Shown: positions 1 to 8,883 of the stretch, piece by piece
Layout: every line of letters begins with the position of its first letter
How positions within the stretch are numbered: the stretch's first letter is position 1
NCBI RefSeq assembly: GCF_008107695.1
Contig: NZ_VIRG01000070.1
Span: forward strand, 434,001 to 498,000
Source of the DNA: Stappia sp. BW2
Lineage (GTDB): Bacteria; Pseudomonadota; Alphaproteobacteria; Rhizobiales; Stappiaceae
DNA length: 64,000 nucleotides
Reading direction: 5' to 3'
Program-made: the position numbers and the translations under genes
Notes under the pieces: model-generated
Seen by the model: the letters and a program-made list of their open reading frames with translations, nothing else
The model's database searches: none
What the model was told of the DNA's origin: nothing

Positions 1-56
1 GACCGGGGCGAATTGCGCTCCACATACCGGATCCTGTCCGGGGAAGGACGGTTCAA

Positions 57-827
57 ATGAGTGTTGTCACGGATGTGAGCTTCGGAACGGCTCCGGACCG
101 GCAGAGCGAACAGGCTCTGCGCGAGGATCTGGCAGCTGCCTTTCGCCTGGCGGTAAAATTCGGCTGGAGCGAATCCGTCGGCAATCACTTCAGTGCGGCG
201 GTTTCCGACGACGGGTCGAAGTTCCTGATGAACCCGAAGTGGCGGCATTTTGCAGAAATTCGGGCCAGTGACCTGCTGCTGCTGGATGCCAACGACGACG
301 CGGTGATGGCGAGCGAAAATGCGCCCGACGCGTCCGCCTGGTGCATTCACGGGACGGTTCACCGGGTCAACCCCAAGGCACGGGTGCTGTTTCACTGTCA
401 TCCGCCCCATGCCACGGCGCTGGCGACGCTGCAGGACCCCTCCATGAAGCCGATCGATCTGAACACGGCCCGCTTCTTCGGCAAGGTCGCGGTCGATCTC
501 GGCTTTGGCGGTATGGCCGACGAGGCGGAGGAAGGCAGGCGGATTGCCGATACTCTGGGTGAGAAGCCGGTTCTGGTGATGGGCAATCACGGGGTTTCAA
601 TCTCCGCCGTGACGGTCGCCGAAGCCTTCGAGCATCTCTATTTCTTCGAGCGGGCCGCCGAAACGCTGCTGAAAGCCTATGCCACGGGTCAGCCACTGGC
701 CGTCATGTCGGACAATCTGGCTGCCAAGACCGCCGCTGAATGGGAACCCTATGTCGGCATGGGCTATGCCCATTTCGACTATTGGAAACGGGATCTCGAC
801 CGGAGTGAGCCCGATTACCGGGACTGA
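57..827 (+). CDS. Class II aldolase/adducin family protein
   Basis: A 256-residue protein of the class II aldolase/adducin fold. Zinc-ligand histidines typical of the fuculose-phosphate-aldolase group are visible: H113 and H115 in the FHCHPPHA motif and H178 in GNHG. The N-terminal part has the family pattern VGNHFSAAVS at residues 41-50. Family members are cytosolic zinc aldolases or decarboxylases acting on sugar phosphates or hydroxy acids; the substrate cannot be read here, and subfamilies that lack the catalytic acid are common. The gene starts 56 bases into the window, so its upstream partners are not visible. The next gene downstream is 470 bases away, which suggests it is transcribed alone or as the last gene of an operon. 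Confidence 0.88.
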   Translation: MSVVTDVSFGTAPDRQSEQALREDLAAAFRLAVKFGWSESVGNHFSAAVSDDGSKFLMNPKWRHFAEIRASDLLLLDANDDAVMASENAPDASAWCIHGTVHRVNPKARVLFHCHPPHATALATLQDPSMKPIDLNTARFFGKVAVDLGFGGMADEAEEGRRIADTLGEKPVLVMGNHGVSISAVTVAEAFEHLYFFERAAETLLKAYATGQPLAVMSDNLAAKTAAEWEPYVGMGYAHFDYWKRDLDRSEPDYRD

Positions 828-849
828 TCTCTGCGCATAACCATCTGTT

Positions 850-878
850 TTTCGCCTCTCCGGTTCGGGGAGGCGAAA
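850..878 (+). terminator. Hairpin after the aldolase gene
   Basis: TTTCGCCTCTCC at 850-861 pairs with GGGGAGGCGAAA at 867-878 (11 Watson-Crick pairs and one G-T wobble, loop GGTTC). It starts 23 bases after the aldolase stop. There is no T-run behind it on the + strand, so it may be a weak or factor-assisted terminator. Confidence 0.45.
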
Positions 879-1068
879 TGCGTTTGGGCGAAGCATGGCA
901 ATCCTCCTCAATCGTCTCTCTGGAAATGAGTAGGCCCAAGGTCTCGCGCCGCCAGAACGGGGTGACATTGAGGCAACAGCTCGCCGCCATTCCGGACATA
1001 GGGGTACATATCGGCATCGCGTGAGCCGGAGACCAGATGTCAGCTCGAGCTTCAGCGAGCCTCCAATC

Positions 1069-1086
1069 ATTGGACATCCGTCCAAT
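1069..1086. promoter_or_regulatory. Perfect 7-bp inverted repeat ahead of a small ORF
   Basis: ATTGGAC at 1069-1075 and GTCCAAT at 1080-1086 are exact inverted copies around ATCC, followed by TTTTG. It lies 18 bases upstream of the small ORF at 1104 and 214 bases upstream of the DJ-1 gene. It could be an operator or a hairpin in the leader RNA; the sequence does not decide which. The rest of the 470-base gap between the aldolase and DJ-1 genes shows nothing else recognisable. Confidence 0.35.
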
Positions 1087-1103
1087 TTTGAGAAGGAGGA
1101 GCT

Positions 1104-1223
1104 ATGTTGCAAAATATGTCCGGGTTCTGGATCAGCGTTCGGCTTTTACCTGATCTGTCCGGAATAACGGCCGGGCAAACGTTCCCGCCAAGACCACCAG
1201 AACAGCAGAAATTCGCCCTGTAG
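1104..1223 (+). CDS. Possible 39-residue small ORF with strong Shine-Dalgarno
   Basis: ATG at 1104 follows an excellent ribosome-binding site, GAAGGAGGAG (1092-1101), and the frame runs 39 codons to TAG at 1221. The peptide begins MLQNMSGFW and is Pro/Gln-rich near its end. No family is recognised. It could be a small protein or a leader peptide for the DJ-1/PfpI gene that starts 78 bases later. The evidence is the binding site and the nearby inverted repeat only, so this is tentative. Confidence 0.3.
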   Translation: MLQNMSGFWISVRLLPDLSGITAGQTFPPRPPEQQKFAL

Positions 1224-1300
1224 TAGCGACCTAATACCCGTTGGAACCTGCTGCCTGCTAGCCTTCCTTCATCGCTATTTGCCACGCTGGAGGACGAAGC

Positions 1301-1894
1301 ATGAGTGCGAAGAAGATCCTGATGATCACGGGTGATTTCACCGAAGATTACGAGACCATGGTGCCGTTTCAGACGCTGCTGGCCATGGGATATACGGTCG
1401 ATGCGGTTTGCCCCGGCAAGAAGGCGGGCGACACGGTTGCCACCTGCATCCACGACTTTGAAGGCGACCAGACCTATTCGGAAAAACGCGGCCATAACTT
1501 CACGCTGAATGCCACCTTCGCCGAGGTTGACGTTGCCGGTTATGATGCTCTGGTGATCCCGGGTGGCCGGGCCCCTGAATATCTGCGCCTCGACGCGGCT
1601 GTTCTTGATGCCGTGAAGCATTTTATGGAAGCGGACAAGCCGGTTGCCGCAATCTGCCACGGAGCGCAGATCTTGACCGCTGCCAAGGTTATCGAGGGCC
1701 GCACCGTATCGGCCTATCCGGCCTGCCGTCCGGAAGTGGAACTTGCCGGTGCGACCTATGCTGATATTGCAATCGATGGTGCCGTGACCGACGGCAACCT
1801 TGTCACCGCTCCGGCCTGGCCGGCCCATCCTGCATGGCTGTCGCAGTTCCATGCGGTTCTGAGCGGTGCAGCCGCCGGCTCCTTGGCTGCCTGA
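1301..1894 (+). CDS. DJ-1/PfpI superfamily protein
   Basis: A 197-residue protein covering a full DJ-1/PfpI (class I glutamine amidotransferase-like) domain. The nucleophile elbow is AAICHGAQ with Cys119 followed by His120, and the conserved glutamate is Glu15 in the TEDYE segment. [11 protein letters not shown] (residues 85-95) is the usual preceding strand and loop. Members act as glyoxalases, deglycases, chaperones or proteases; this sequence resembles the Cys-His pair of the protease/deglycase branch, but the activity cannot be fixed from sequence. It has a good start context (GGAGG about 10 bases upstream of ATG). No operon partner is evident. Confidence 0.9.
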   Translation: MSAKKILMITGDFTEDYETMVPFQTLLAMGYTVDAVCPGKKAGDTVATCIHDFEGDQTYSEKRGHNFTLNATFAEVDVAGYDALVIPGGRAPEYLRLDAAVLDAVKHFMEADKPVAAICHGAQILTAAKVIEGRTVSAYPACRPEVELAGATYADIAIDGAVTDGNLVTAPAWPAHPAWLSQFHAVLSGAAAGSLAA

Positions 1895-2138
1895 GGCAAA
1901 AGGTGCGGGCCAGCTGACTGGGTCGCACCGTCAATTCCCATGGCAGTCGGTTTGAGGGAGCGCCGGAGCTCTCTCCAGAAGGTGAGATTGGAGGCTCCGC
2001 GGCGCCGTCCATTTGATCCTGACCCGTCTTCCTCAAATGATGGAAGAGGGCTAGGCTTTAGGCCAAGCAAGGCACGTTGAAGCGCCTTCAGCAGCTCCCG
2101 TGTTTTTGCTTGCACCCTGACGAACCGGAGGAAGCATC

Positions 2139-2489
2139 ATGTGCAAACTCTTCATCGAGGCAGATTCCACGCTTTGGGAAAGCACGACCAAGTCGTTGCG
2201 CATCGATGGCATGGTGACATCGGTGCGGCTGGAAACTTTCTTCTGGAAGGTTCTGGACGAGATTGCCGGACGCGACGGCATGAATGTGGTGCAACTGATC
2301 ACCAAGCTCCATCATGAAAGCATCGACGCAGGACACGATCTCGGGAACTTCACGAGTTTTCTGCGGGTGTGTTGCGGCCGCTATCTGGCGCTGCAATTGT
2401 CCGGCGATGTGCCGACCGACAAGCGACTGCCCATTGCAGGCCTCGATGCAGAGGGCATTCTGGAAGCCGAGACCGGCCGTATGCACTGA
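2139..2489 (+). CDS. Ribbon-helix-helix domain protein
   Basis: A 116-residue protein. The segment SLRIDGMVTSVRLETFFW (residues 19-36) reads as an RHH beta strand with alternating polar residues, followed by the two helices WKVLDEIAGRDGMN and VVQLITKLHHES. This matches the RHH_4-type family common in alphaproteobacteria, whose members are small DNA-binding or regulatory proteins of mostly unknown targets. The start has GGAGG just upstream. It stands alone on the + strand, convergent with opgH whose end lies 99 bases downstream, so no partner gene hints at its role. Confidence 0.75.
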   Translation: MCKLFIEADSTLWESTTKSLRIDGMVTSVRLETFFWKVLDEIAGRDGMNVVQLITKLHHESIDAGHDLGNFTSFLRVCCGRYLALQLSGDVPTDKRLPIAGLDAEGILEAETGRMH

Positions 2490-2588
2490 GGCAAGCGGCG
2501 GAGTGAACGCATTCATTTCTCCATCGCCATCCCGGCCAACCGGAACGACGATGGAAAGATGGGTATTTGAAACAGGTGGAACCCTTCC

Positions 2589-4343
2589 TCAGGCCGCGGC
2601 GTTCTGAGCTAGCGCAAGCCGCATGTCTTCGGCAACGTCGACCGGGGCTGCTTCTGTGGGAACCTGAAAGAGACCCAGTTTTTTCGTAACCTTGCCCAGC
2701 ATCACCGACGCCGTCATCCAGACCAGAAGAGGGGCGAAAACCAGCGGCAGGGCTACGGGAAGGAGCCAGTAGAACATTTCCGGCGCGTAGCTGTGCGAGA
2801 AGGCGATAGCACCGGCTCCTGCAATGCTCATCCACCAGGTGGCGAAAAACGCGGCCGGGATTGGCAGGGAGCCGTCGTCCCGATCGGCCGTCGGCCAGCC
2901 GCTGTCTGCCCCTGTCAGCACCTGAAACACCGAGCGGCAGTGAAACATCATGTGGATCGGCGCAAGGATCGATGTCAGCAGGATTTCCAGCAGGAAGCTG
3001 ATCAGCAGGCGTACAGAGCCGCCGAAATCTGCCGAATTGCCGCCAAGAAGCGCGCGTGCCACGAGCAGGAGCTTGGGCAGGATGAGCAGGGCCACCAGAC
3101 CGAACAGCAGGGCAAGTGCCGTGGTCGTTTCCGGGTGAGGAAAGACCGGGAAGGGCGAATGGCCGTCGAAATAGACCGGAGGCGGCGCCACCAGCGGAGC
3201 GGCAAGACTTGCCAGCAGGAAGATGCACCAGATCGGCGAGGCCAGATAGGCAAAGACGCCTTGCAGGATCGAAATCCGGCTCCAGAAACGGAAGCGAGGT
3301 GCGGCCAGAATGCGGCTGTGCTGCAGATTGCCCTGGCACCAGCGCCGGTCGCGCTTGGCGTAGTCGACCATATTTGCCGGTGCTTCCTCGTAGGAGCCGG
3401 TCAGATCCGGGTCGAGTCGTACCTTCCAGCCGTCACGTGCCAGAAGCGCGGCTTCGACAGTATCGTGGCTGAGGATATGACCGCCAAAGGGCGGTTTTCC
3501 GGTGAGGGGGGCCATGCCGCAAGCCGAAGCAAAAGCGCGGGTGCGGATCAGCGCATTGTGACCCCAGAACGTTCCTTGCTCGCCCTGAACCGCGGCCAGT
3601 CCGCGCGCGAAGTAAGGTCCGTAAAGACCGGTCGCGAATTGCAGCAAACGGCCGAACAAGGTGGACAGCCCGATAATCTGCGGCAGCGATTGCAGCAAAC
3701 CGAGGCGCGGATCGGCTTCCATTCGCCGAACCATCTCCAGGATGGTCTTTCCGTCCATCAGGCTGTCGGCATCGAGCACCAGCATATATTCGTAGGCGCC
3801 ACCGGATGTCGTCAGGAAGTCGGCGATATTTCCGGCCTTTCGGCCGATGTTCTGCTCGCGTCTCCGATAGAACAGGCGTCCGCCGGCATTCTGGCGGACC
3901 AGCAACTGTTCATAGGCACGCTGTTCCTCTTCGCCGACGTCCGCTTTGGTGGTGTCGGACAGCACGAAGAAATCGAACCGGTCGGCCTCGGGCAGGGCTG
4001 CGACCGATTTCATGATGGCCTCCAGACGGGCGAACACCGGTCCGGTGGCTTCGTTGTAGATGGGCAGGAGAATGGCGGTGCGGCCTTCCGGAAGATCGTC
4101 GGTCGTTGATCTTTCCTCAGGCGGAAACAGGATGCCGAAAAGGGCAATACATCCGCCCCAGGCCAGCCAGAAGGAGGCGATTGCCATGAGCGTGATGCGG
4201 ACTATGTCCAGCCAGTCGAACCCGTCCGACTGGACGACGATGGCAAACATGTAGGACGCCCCTGTGGTCAGGCAAAGGGCGATCACTGCCATGGCCAGCC
4301 GCCGAAAGGCTGTCGACCAGGCTCCGGAGCTGGCCAACTTCAT
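2589..4343 (-). CDS. opgH: Glucans biosynthesis glucosyltransferase H
   Basis: OpgH/MdoH, the inner-membrane glycosyltransferase (GT2 family) that polymerises UDP-glucose into the beta-1,2 backbone of osmoregulated periplasmic glucans. The protein has 584 residues, much shorter than the roughly 850 of E. coli OpgH because the long cytosolic N-terminal region is absent. Visible features are two N-terminal membrane segments (about 13-35 and 42-70), the catalytic VLDADSLMD motif, HDTVEA, the product-channel motif RRWCQGN (a QxxRW-like box), and a C-terminal block of hydrophobic segments. The ATG lies one base after the stop of the upstream small gene, so translation is probably coupled. Last gene of the opgG-opgI-opgH operon. 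Confidence 0.95.
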   Translation of the reverse strand: MKLASSGAWSTAFRRLAMAVIALCLTTGASYMFAIVVQSDGFDWLDIVRITLMAIASFWLAWGGCIALFGILFPPEERSTTDDLPEGRTAILLPIYNEATGPVFARLEAIMKSVAALPEADRFDFFVLSDTTKADVGEEEQRAYEQLLVRQNAGGRLFYRRREQNIGRKAGNIADFLTTSGGAYEYMLVLDADSLMDGKTILEMVRRMEADPRLGLLQSLPQIIGLSTLFGRLLQFATGLYGPYFARGLAAVQGEQGTFWGHNALIRTRAFASACGMAPLTGKPPFGGHILSHDTVEAALLARDGWKVRLDPDLTGSYEEAPANMVDYAKRDRRWCQGNLQHSRILAAPRFRFWSRISILQGVFAYLASPIWCIFLLASLAAPLVAPPPVYFDGHSPFPVFPHPETTTALALLFGLVALLILPKLLLVARALLGGNSADFGGSVRLLISFLLEILLTSILAPIHMMFHCRSVFQVLTGADSGWPTADRDDGSLPIPAAFFATWWMSIAGAGAIAFSHSYAPEMFYWLLPVALPLVFAPLLVWMTASVMLGKVTKKLGLFQVPTEAAPVDVAEDMRLALAQNAAA

Positions 4344-4344
4344 G

Positions 4345-4713
4345 TCAGCGGTCCTTGGCTGGAACCGGAACGCGTTTCATCTGTGGTGCCAGCGGATGCA
4401 AGGCCCGATGCCACAGGGCAACAAGCGGCGCAAAGCGGACGGCCAGCGGCGGGTTGAGGTCATGCTGCGGCATTTCCAGCCCGTGGCGTGGGGCGGGCAC
4501 CGGCAAGGTCCTGATGAAGTCTGCCCGGTCCTGCGGCGTGGCGGAGACATGTGCAATGCCGCCACGAGCGGCCGGCGCATTTGCGAGAGCGGACAAGAGC
4601 GCGTCATCGCCAAGGTCGGGGCGCTTCAGGACAGACCGGACTTCGTCAAGCAGATCGCTGTCGGCGAAAAGGGCCGGACTGGCCGTTTGATCGATACTCA
4701 CATGCTGTGTCAT
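4345..4713 (-). CDS. opgI: OpgI-like small protein between opgG and opgH
   Basis: A 122-residue soluble-looking protein, no signal peptide or membrane segment, with a Pro/Leu/His-rich C-terminal third (APLVALWHRALHPLAPQ). Its ATG overlaps the opgG stop in an ATGA, and its TGA is separated from the opgH ATG by one base, so it is tightly coupled to both. A small gene named opgI occupies this position in the Rhodobacter sphaeroides opgGIH operon; the symbol here rests on that position, and sequence similarity was not tested. Function unknown. Because opgH here lacks the long N-terminal cytosolic region of the enterobacterial enzyme, a separate small partner could replace part of that role (inference). 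Confidence 0.7.
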   Translation of the reverse strand: MTQHVSIDQTASPALFADSDLLDEVRSVLKRPDLGDDALLSALANAPAARGGIAHVSATPQDRADFIRTLPVPAPRHGLEMPQHDLNPPLAVRFAPLVALWHRALHPLAPQMKRVPVPAKDR

Positions 4714-6302
4714 CTGTTCCCACTCCACTGATACATCCAGGTTTCCGTTACATCCGTCCCATCCAGTTGCAGGGCGAGAATGAACTCGACCGGTACTTCC
4801 TCGTCGTCGCGCTCGATATCGAGCACAACTCGCCAGCTGCCGCCTTCCAGCCGCTGGACGAACTGGTGTTGAACCTTGCCGTTCTGCAGGTTCAGCTTCG
4901 GTGTCAAAGGAGCTTCCGCTCCCAGGTCGGCCAGATTGCCACCGGCAAATTCCACGACGAATTTGCGCAGTTTCGGATCCGGATCTGAGGCGGCCGCGCC
5001 CCCATGCCCTGTGCTGGTCGCAATCACCTGTGCCAGTTGGGTGCCCGGTTCCGGTTCCCGGCCCCAGATCATCCGATAGGCAAAACGGTGTTCAGAACCT
5101 GCCTTGGTTCCGTTCTTCGGGACCCAGCTTGCGACGAGGTTGTCGTATATCTCTTTTTCGGCCGGGATCTCCGCCAGCATCACCTGGCCGTTGCCCCAGT
5201 CGTTGATCGGCTCGATCCAGAGTGACGGCCGGCGCTGATATTTGGCTTCCGTGTCCTGGTAATGATCGAAATTCCGGTCTCGCTGCAGCAGGCCGAAGCC
5301 GGCCGGGTTCTCTTCGCTGAAGAACGAGAGCGCAAGCTCATCCGGATTGCGGGCCGGGCGCCACAGACGTTGACCGTTCTGGCGCAGGATCAGCAGCCCG
5401 TCATTGTCGTGAACTTCCGGGCGGTAGTCATCGAAGTTGGTGCGGTCGTTCTCGCCGAACAGATACATCGATGTCAGCGGTGCGATGCCGAGACGTTCGA
5501 CATCTTCGCGCAGGAAAATGCGAGCATCCACCTCCATCACCGTGTTGATGCCCGGCTTGATCGTGAACTGATAGGCCCCGGCAACGCTTTCGCTTTCAAG
5601 CTCGGCAAAAAGCCGCAATTCGGCGGCCCCGTCCGTCGGGCGCTCCAGGTAGAATTTCGTGAAGCGCGGGAACTCTTCCGGTCCGGCGATGGCGGTGTCG
5701 ATCGCAAGTCCGCGCGCGGACAGGCCATAGACGTTGCCCTTGCCGAGTGCCCGGAAATAGCTTGCCCCCAGGAACACAACCAGTTCGTCGAAATACTCCG
5801 GCGTGTTCAGCGGATGGTGCAGGCGGAAACCGGCGATGCCCGGCAGGTTCACGTCCTTGAATTTCTCCGGATCCAGCGGGTCACGGTATTCGAAGTCCGC
5901 TCCGGTGAAGTGCAGTTCACTTATCTTGCCGTCGACGATTTCGTAGAGCTCGACAGGTTCCTTGTAGAGCCAGCCCGGGTGGAACGCCTGCAGTTGATAG
6001 TTGCTGCCGGTATCCTTCCAGACTGAACGTTCAGGATTGAAGCGAATGGCACGGTGCTGGTCATAATCGAGCTTGGCAAGAATTTCGGGCAGTTGAGGGA
6101 TATCGGGGGAATAGGCCTTGCCAGCCTTTTCCTTCATCCGCTCGACGAGTGCCGGGAAGTTAAACTCTTCACCTGCCGCAAAGGAACCGCCTGACTGCGC
6201 AGGTGCGGTATTCTCTGCAGCGAATGCAGTGCGCAGATCCGTGCCTGCCAGAGCGCCTGCCGCAAGGGCCGTTGCCGATAAAAACGTGCGTCGATTGATC
6301 AC
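4710..6302 (-). CDS. opgG: Glucan biosynthesis protein G/D (periplasmic)
   Basis: A 530-residue member of the OpgG/OpgD family of periplasmic proteins needed to make and structure osmoregulated glucans. The N-terminus MINRRTFLSATALAAGALAG is a twin-arginine signal, followed by an AFA cleavage site near residue 28; in E. coli the Tat signal is typical of OpgD and the Sec signal of OpgG, so the paralogue name is uncertain. The beta-sandwich body is full length, with family motifs such as RFNPERSVW and GPEEFPRF. First gene of the opgGIH operon, overlapping the next start by four bases. Expression may respond to low osmolarity as in other bacteria, but no operator was recognised. Confidence 0.93.
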   Translation of the reverse strand: MINRRTFLSATALAAGALAGTDLRTAFAAENTAPAQSGGSFAAGEEFNFPALVERMKEKAGKAYSPDIPQLPEILAKLDYDQHRAIRFNPERSVWKDTGSNYQLQAFHPGWLYKEPVELYEIVDGKISELHFTGADFEYRDPLDPEKFKDVNLPGIAGFRLHHPLNTPEYFDELVVFLGASYFRALGKGNVYGLSARGLAIDTAIAGPEEFPRFTKFYLERPTDGAAELRLFAELESESVAGAYQFTIKPGINTVMEVDARIFLREDVERLGIAPLTSMYLFGENDRTNFDDYRPEVHDNDGLLILRQNGQRLWRPARNPDELALSFFSEENPAGFGLLQRDRNFDHYQDTEAKYQRRPSLWIEPINDWGNGQVMLAEIPAEKEIYDNLVASWVPKNGTKAGSEHRFAYRMIWGREPEPGTQLAQVIATSTGHGGAAASDPDPKLRKFVVEFAGGNLADLGAEAPLTPKLNLQNGKVQHQFVQRLEGGSWRVVLDIERDDEEVPVEFILALQLDGTDVTETWMYQWSGNR

Positions 6303-6482
6303 GACGATTGGTCACCTTGTTGAAATTTAAGTGTTCTTTGTGGTTCTTCTTCTGTATGAGCACGCGCACTGAAGCATTTTTAAGGAGAAATACGGACCAA
6401 AAAATGGCAATCGTGTGCAGCGCAGCATCGCAGGCCTGTTTGATTGACTTTCAAACGCCCGAGCCGATGGTTGGTTTCAAAA

Positions 6483-7613
6483 TTATTTTGAAAAAGATGC
6501 GCCCTGGATGCCGGTTGCAATCCTTTCGGCAACATAATCAGCGATTGCCATCGCCGAGGTCAGGCCGGGGGATTCGATTCCGTAAAGCGCGACAAGGCCC
6601 TCGAGCCCGTGGTCAGAAGGTCCATCGATGCGGAAGTCTGCGGCGGGTTCGCCTGGGCCGGATATCTTGGGCCGGATGCCGGAATAATCAGGTACCAGGG
6701 CTCCGTCGGCAAGGCCTGGCCAATAGCGGCGGATAGCAGAGTAGAAACGCTCGCCGCGGGCCGGGTTTACCCGGTAGTCCACCGTCTCCACCCATTCCAC
6801 ATCCGGTCCGAAGCGTGCCTGATGTTGCAGGTCGAGCGTCAGGTGAACGCCGAGCCCGCCTGGCTCCGGCACGGGGTAGATGAGCCTGGAAAACGGTGCC
6901 TTTCCCTGAAGCTTGAAATAGCTGCCCTTTGCGAGATAGGCAGCCGGAGGATTGGCGCCTTCCAGTGCTGAAGCCAGTGCAGGCGCGCCGTGGCCCGCCG
7001 ACAGGATCAGTTCCTTGCATGTCAGGGCGTAGGTGTCGGTCCCGTCCGTCTCCGCGTGAACCCGGTAACCGCCCCGCGTCAGACGTTCCAGCCGTGCAAC
7101 CCTGGTGTTCAGCACGACCTGGCCGCCGTTTGCTTCCAGCCCGCCCTGAAGGGCGAGCATGAAGCCGTGGCTGTCGACAATGCCGGTGGAGGGAGACTGC
7201 AAGGCGCCGGTGCAAGCGAGTTCCGGTTCGGCGTGTTTCAGGCTGTCCCGGTCCATAAATTCGAGATCAGAGACCCCGTTTTCAGCGGCTTTGCGCCGGA
7301 TTGCCTGAAGCTGTTCCAGTTGATCGTTATTGGTCGCAACGATCAGTTTGCCAATTCTCTCGTAACCGACGCCGTTCTCGGCGCAAAACCGGTAGAGCTG
7401 CGCCTTGCCCTTCACGCAGAGGCGGGCCTTCAGACTGCCGGCCGGATAATAGATACCTGCGTGGATGACTTCCGAGTTGCGGGCGCTGGTCTCCGATCCG
7501 ATGAGACCATGCTGTTCCAGAACCATCACCTCACGGCCTCTCAGGGCCAGGTCTCGCGCAATGGCGAGCCCAACGGCTCCGGCGCCGATTACGAGGGTTT
7601 CGATGTCATGCAT
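6483..7613 (-). CDS. NAD(P)/FAD-dependent oxidoreductase, L-2-hydroxyglutarate oxidase-like
   Basis: A 376-residue D-amino-acid-oxidase-type flavoprotein. The dinucleotide-binding motif [16 protein letters not shown] lies at residues 8-23, and [19 protein letters not shown] (about 39-57) is the signature of the LhgO/L2HGDH group, which oxidises L-2-hydroxyglutarate to 2-oxoglutarate. The C-terminal [12 protein letters not shown] is the second FAD contact. Its start codon lies only three bases after the stop of the low-GC upstream gene and has no clear ribosome-binding site of its own, so translation may depend on coupling to that gene. Whether the substrate is L-2-hydroxyglutarate is inferred from the family. 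Confidence 0.88.
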   Translation of the reverse strand: MHDIETLVIGAGAVGLAIARDLALRGREVMVLEQHGLIGSETSARNSEVIHAGIYYPAGSLKARLCVKGKAQLYRFCAENGVGYERIGKLIVATNNDQLEQLQAIRRKAAENGVSDLEFMDRDSLKHAEPELACTGALQSPSTGIVDSHGFMLALQGGLEANGGQVVLNTRVARLERLTRGGYRVHAETDGTDTYALTCKELILSAGHGAPALASALEGANPPAAYLAKGSYFKLQGKAPFSRLIYPVPEPGGLGVHLTLDLQHQARFGPDVEWVETVDYRVNPARGERFYSAIRRYWPGLADGALVPDYSGIRPKISGPGEPAADFRIDGPSDHGLEGLVALYGIESPGLTSAMAIADYVAERIATGIQGASFSK

Positions 7614-7616
7614 GGA

Positions 7617-8327
7617 TCAGTCGAATAGCGGCAAATCCGGGTCCTTGAAAGGGCGTCTTGGCTTTATTTCCTCAGCCAGTCCGGCTTTTTCTAAATTTTC
7701 GAGAGCTTGCGAGATGATGGTGAGGTGGTTCGATAGTTTTTCATCATTCCAGAGCGATATGTCGTTCAGCGAGTAGACAGTTTTCTTTCTTGCTTCTTTT
7801 TTGTTCGGTGCAGAAACATCGATGTATTCAATGTCTGTTTTTTCACCATAAAACTCTTGGTCTAACAGGTGTTTCTTAAGAACCGTAAAGAGTCCCCCGC
7901 ATTGCTCTAAGTTGAGGCCTCCATTTTTTCGTGGTTGCAGGAAGCAGATCTTAATGACTTCGTTCTCTACGAAAAAGAATGGCACCCTAAATGGAGCCGC
8001 TCTGTCTTTTCCAAAATGGAAACTTCTCTTCGGTAATTGAAAAACTTGTGCTTTCCGACCAAAGGCCTCTGGTGCAGCAAGTCGGACAACCTCGGCATTC
8101 GGTTTGCGACCAACTTTGCTACCAGCCTTCTCGCAGCCTGCCACCAACTGCTCAATGTCGTGGAAGCCTTTATATGCGCTTTGAAGTATTTTTGACGCAT
8201 TCAAGTAGTTGAATTTGCCGGTACTATCTAAATAGATCGAGGTTAGATGAAGCTCTGCGGTTTCAACGCTAGTTGCATCCACCCGGAATAATTCCGGTAG
8301 GGAGGGGGTGTATAGGCGTTTCGTCAC
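7617..8327 (-). CDS. Hypothetical protein, downstream partner of Panacea gene
   Basis: A 236-residue protein with no family I recognise. The start is placed at GTG 8327 because GAGGAG lies nine bases upstream; the TTG two codons earlier is too close to it. The sequence is mixed alpha/beta, with no signal peptide or membrane segment; VPFFFVENEVIKICFLQPRK (about 120-139) looks like paired beta strands, and the C-terminal third is helical (LTIISQALENLEKAG). GC content is clearly below that of gatA and the oxidoreductase on either side. It follows the Panacea gene by 17 bases and probably forms an operon with it; such partners are often toxins, but no toxin motif is visible here. Confidence 0.75.
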   Translation of the reverse strand: MTKRLYTPSLPELFRVDATSVETAELHLTSIYLDSTGKFNYLNASKILQSAYKGFHDIEQLVAGCEKAGSKVGRKPNAEVVRLAAPEAFGRKAQVFQLPKRSFHFGKDRAAPFRVPFFFVENEVIKICFLQPRKNGGLNLEQCGGLFTVLKKHLLDQEFYGEKTDIEYIDVSAPNKKEARKKTVYSLNDISLWNDEKLSNHLTIISQALENLEKAGLAEEIKPRRPFKDPDLPLFD

Positions 8328-8344
8328 TAACAAATCTCCTCGAT

Positions 8345-8854
8345 CTAGTCCGGGACCACCTTCAACCTCCCACCCGGAACACTAAACCATTCTTTTATCA
8401 TATCGTTTGATATGAACATACCGGGAACAGCTTTTGTTTCCGCTTCTTTCCACACTTTGTCCCACGGACTATTTACTTCGTGAGTTAAGTCTGAAAGCTG
8501 ATAAGCGTGAAACTGTGCGTAATATCTAAAAACATCAATCAAAAGCTGTTCTTCCTCCATGCTAAAGCTATCGTTCGCGTATGCGAATTCCAACTTTCTC
8601 GGGTCGAATTTTTTTAGCTTTTCAGAGACAACAGCAGAACCATATTGCTTCACTTCGTCGTAAACGACTCTACTTACAGGTCCGTGCTTCCATGCTTCGA
8701 ACGGCTGGCCGACCAGTGGCTTGTCATACTTGACCAAATACCAAGCATGAGCGAAGTACATGATCTTTAAGAGGGTCATGGGAGTTAATCCCATGTCCCT
8801 CTCATCAGCCTGTGACAAGAAAAAGTTTGCTACCGCGCGCGCGTCATAGGTCAT
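8345..8854 (-). CDS. Panacea (DUF4065/SocA-like) domain protein
   Basis: A 169-residue protein spanning one Panacea domain. Diagnostic stretches are LTPMTLLKIMYFAHAWYL (about 23-40), PFEAWKHGPVSRVVYDEV (about 51-68) and a C-terminal HEVNSPWDKVWKEAE. Panacea domains serve as antitoxins that neutralise many unrelated toxins, and the SocA antitoxin of Caulobacter belongs here; some family members have phage roles. The ATG at 8854 is preferred because an earlier in-frame ATG at 8893 would lie within gatA. GC content is low compared with gatA. It is followed after 17 bases by an unknown gene, so the pair has the layout of a toxin-antitoxin module. Confidence 0.85.
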   Translation of the reverse strand: MTYDARAVANFFLSQADERDMGLTPMTLLKIMYFAHAWYLVKYDKPLVGQPFEAWKHGPVSRVVYDEVKQYGSAVVSEKLKKFDPRKLEFAYANDSFSMEEEQLLIDVFRYYAQFHAYQLSDLTHEVNSPWDKVWKEAETKAVPGMFISNDMIKEWFSVPGGRLKVVPD

Positions 8855-8883
8855 CAGAATACACTCGTGATTCTGAACCCATC

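Noticed and set aside
597..1112. 171-residue minus-strand frame across the aldolase end
   Set aside because: Overlaps the aldolase gene, lacks a start context and shows no domain.
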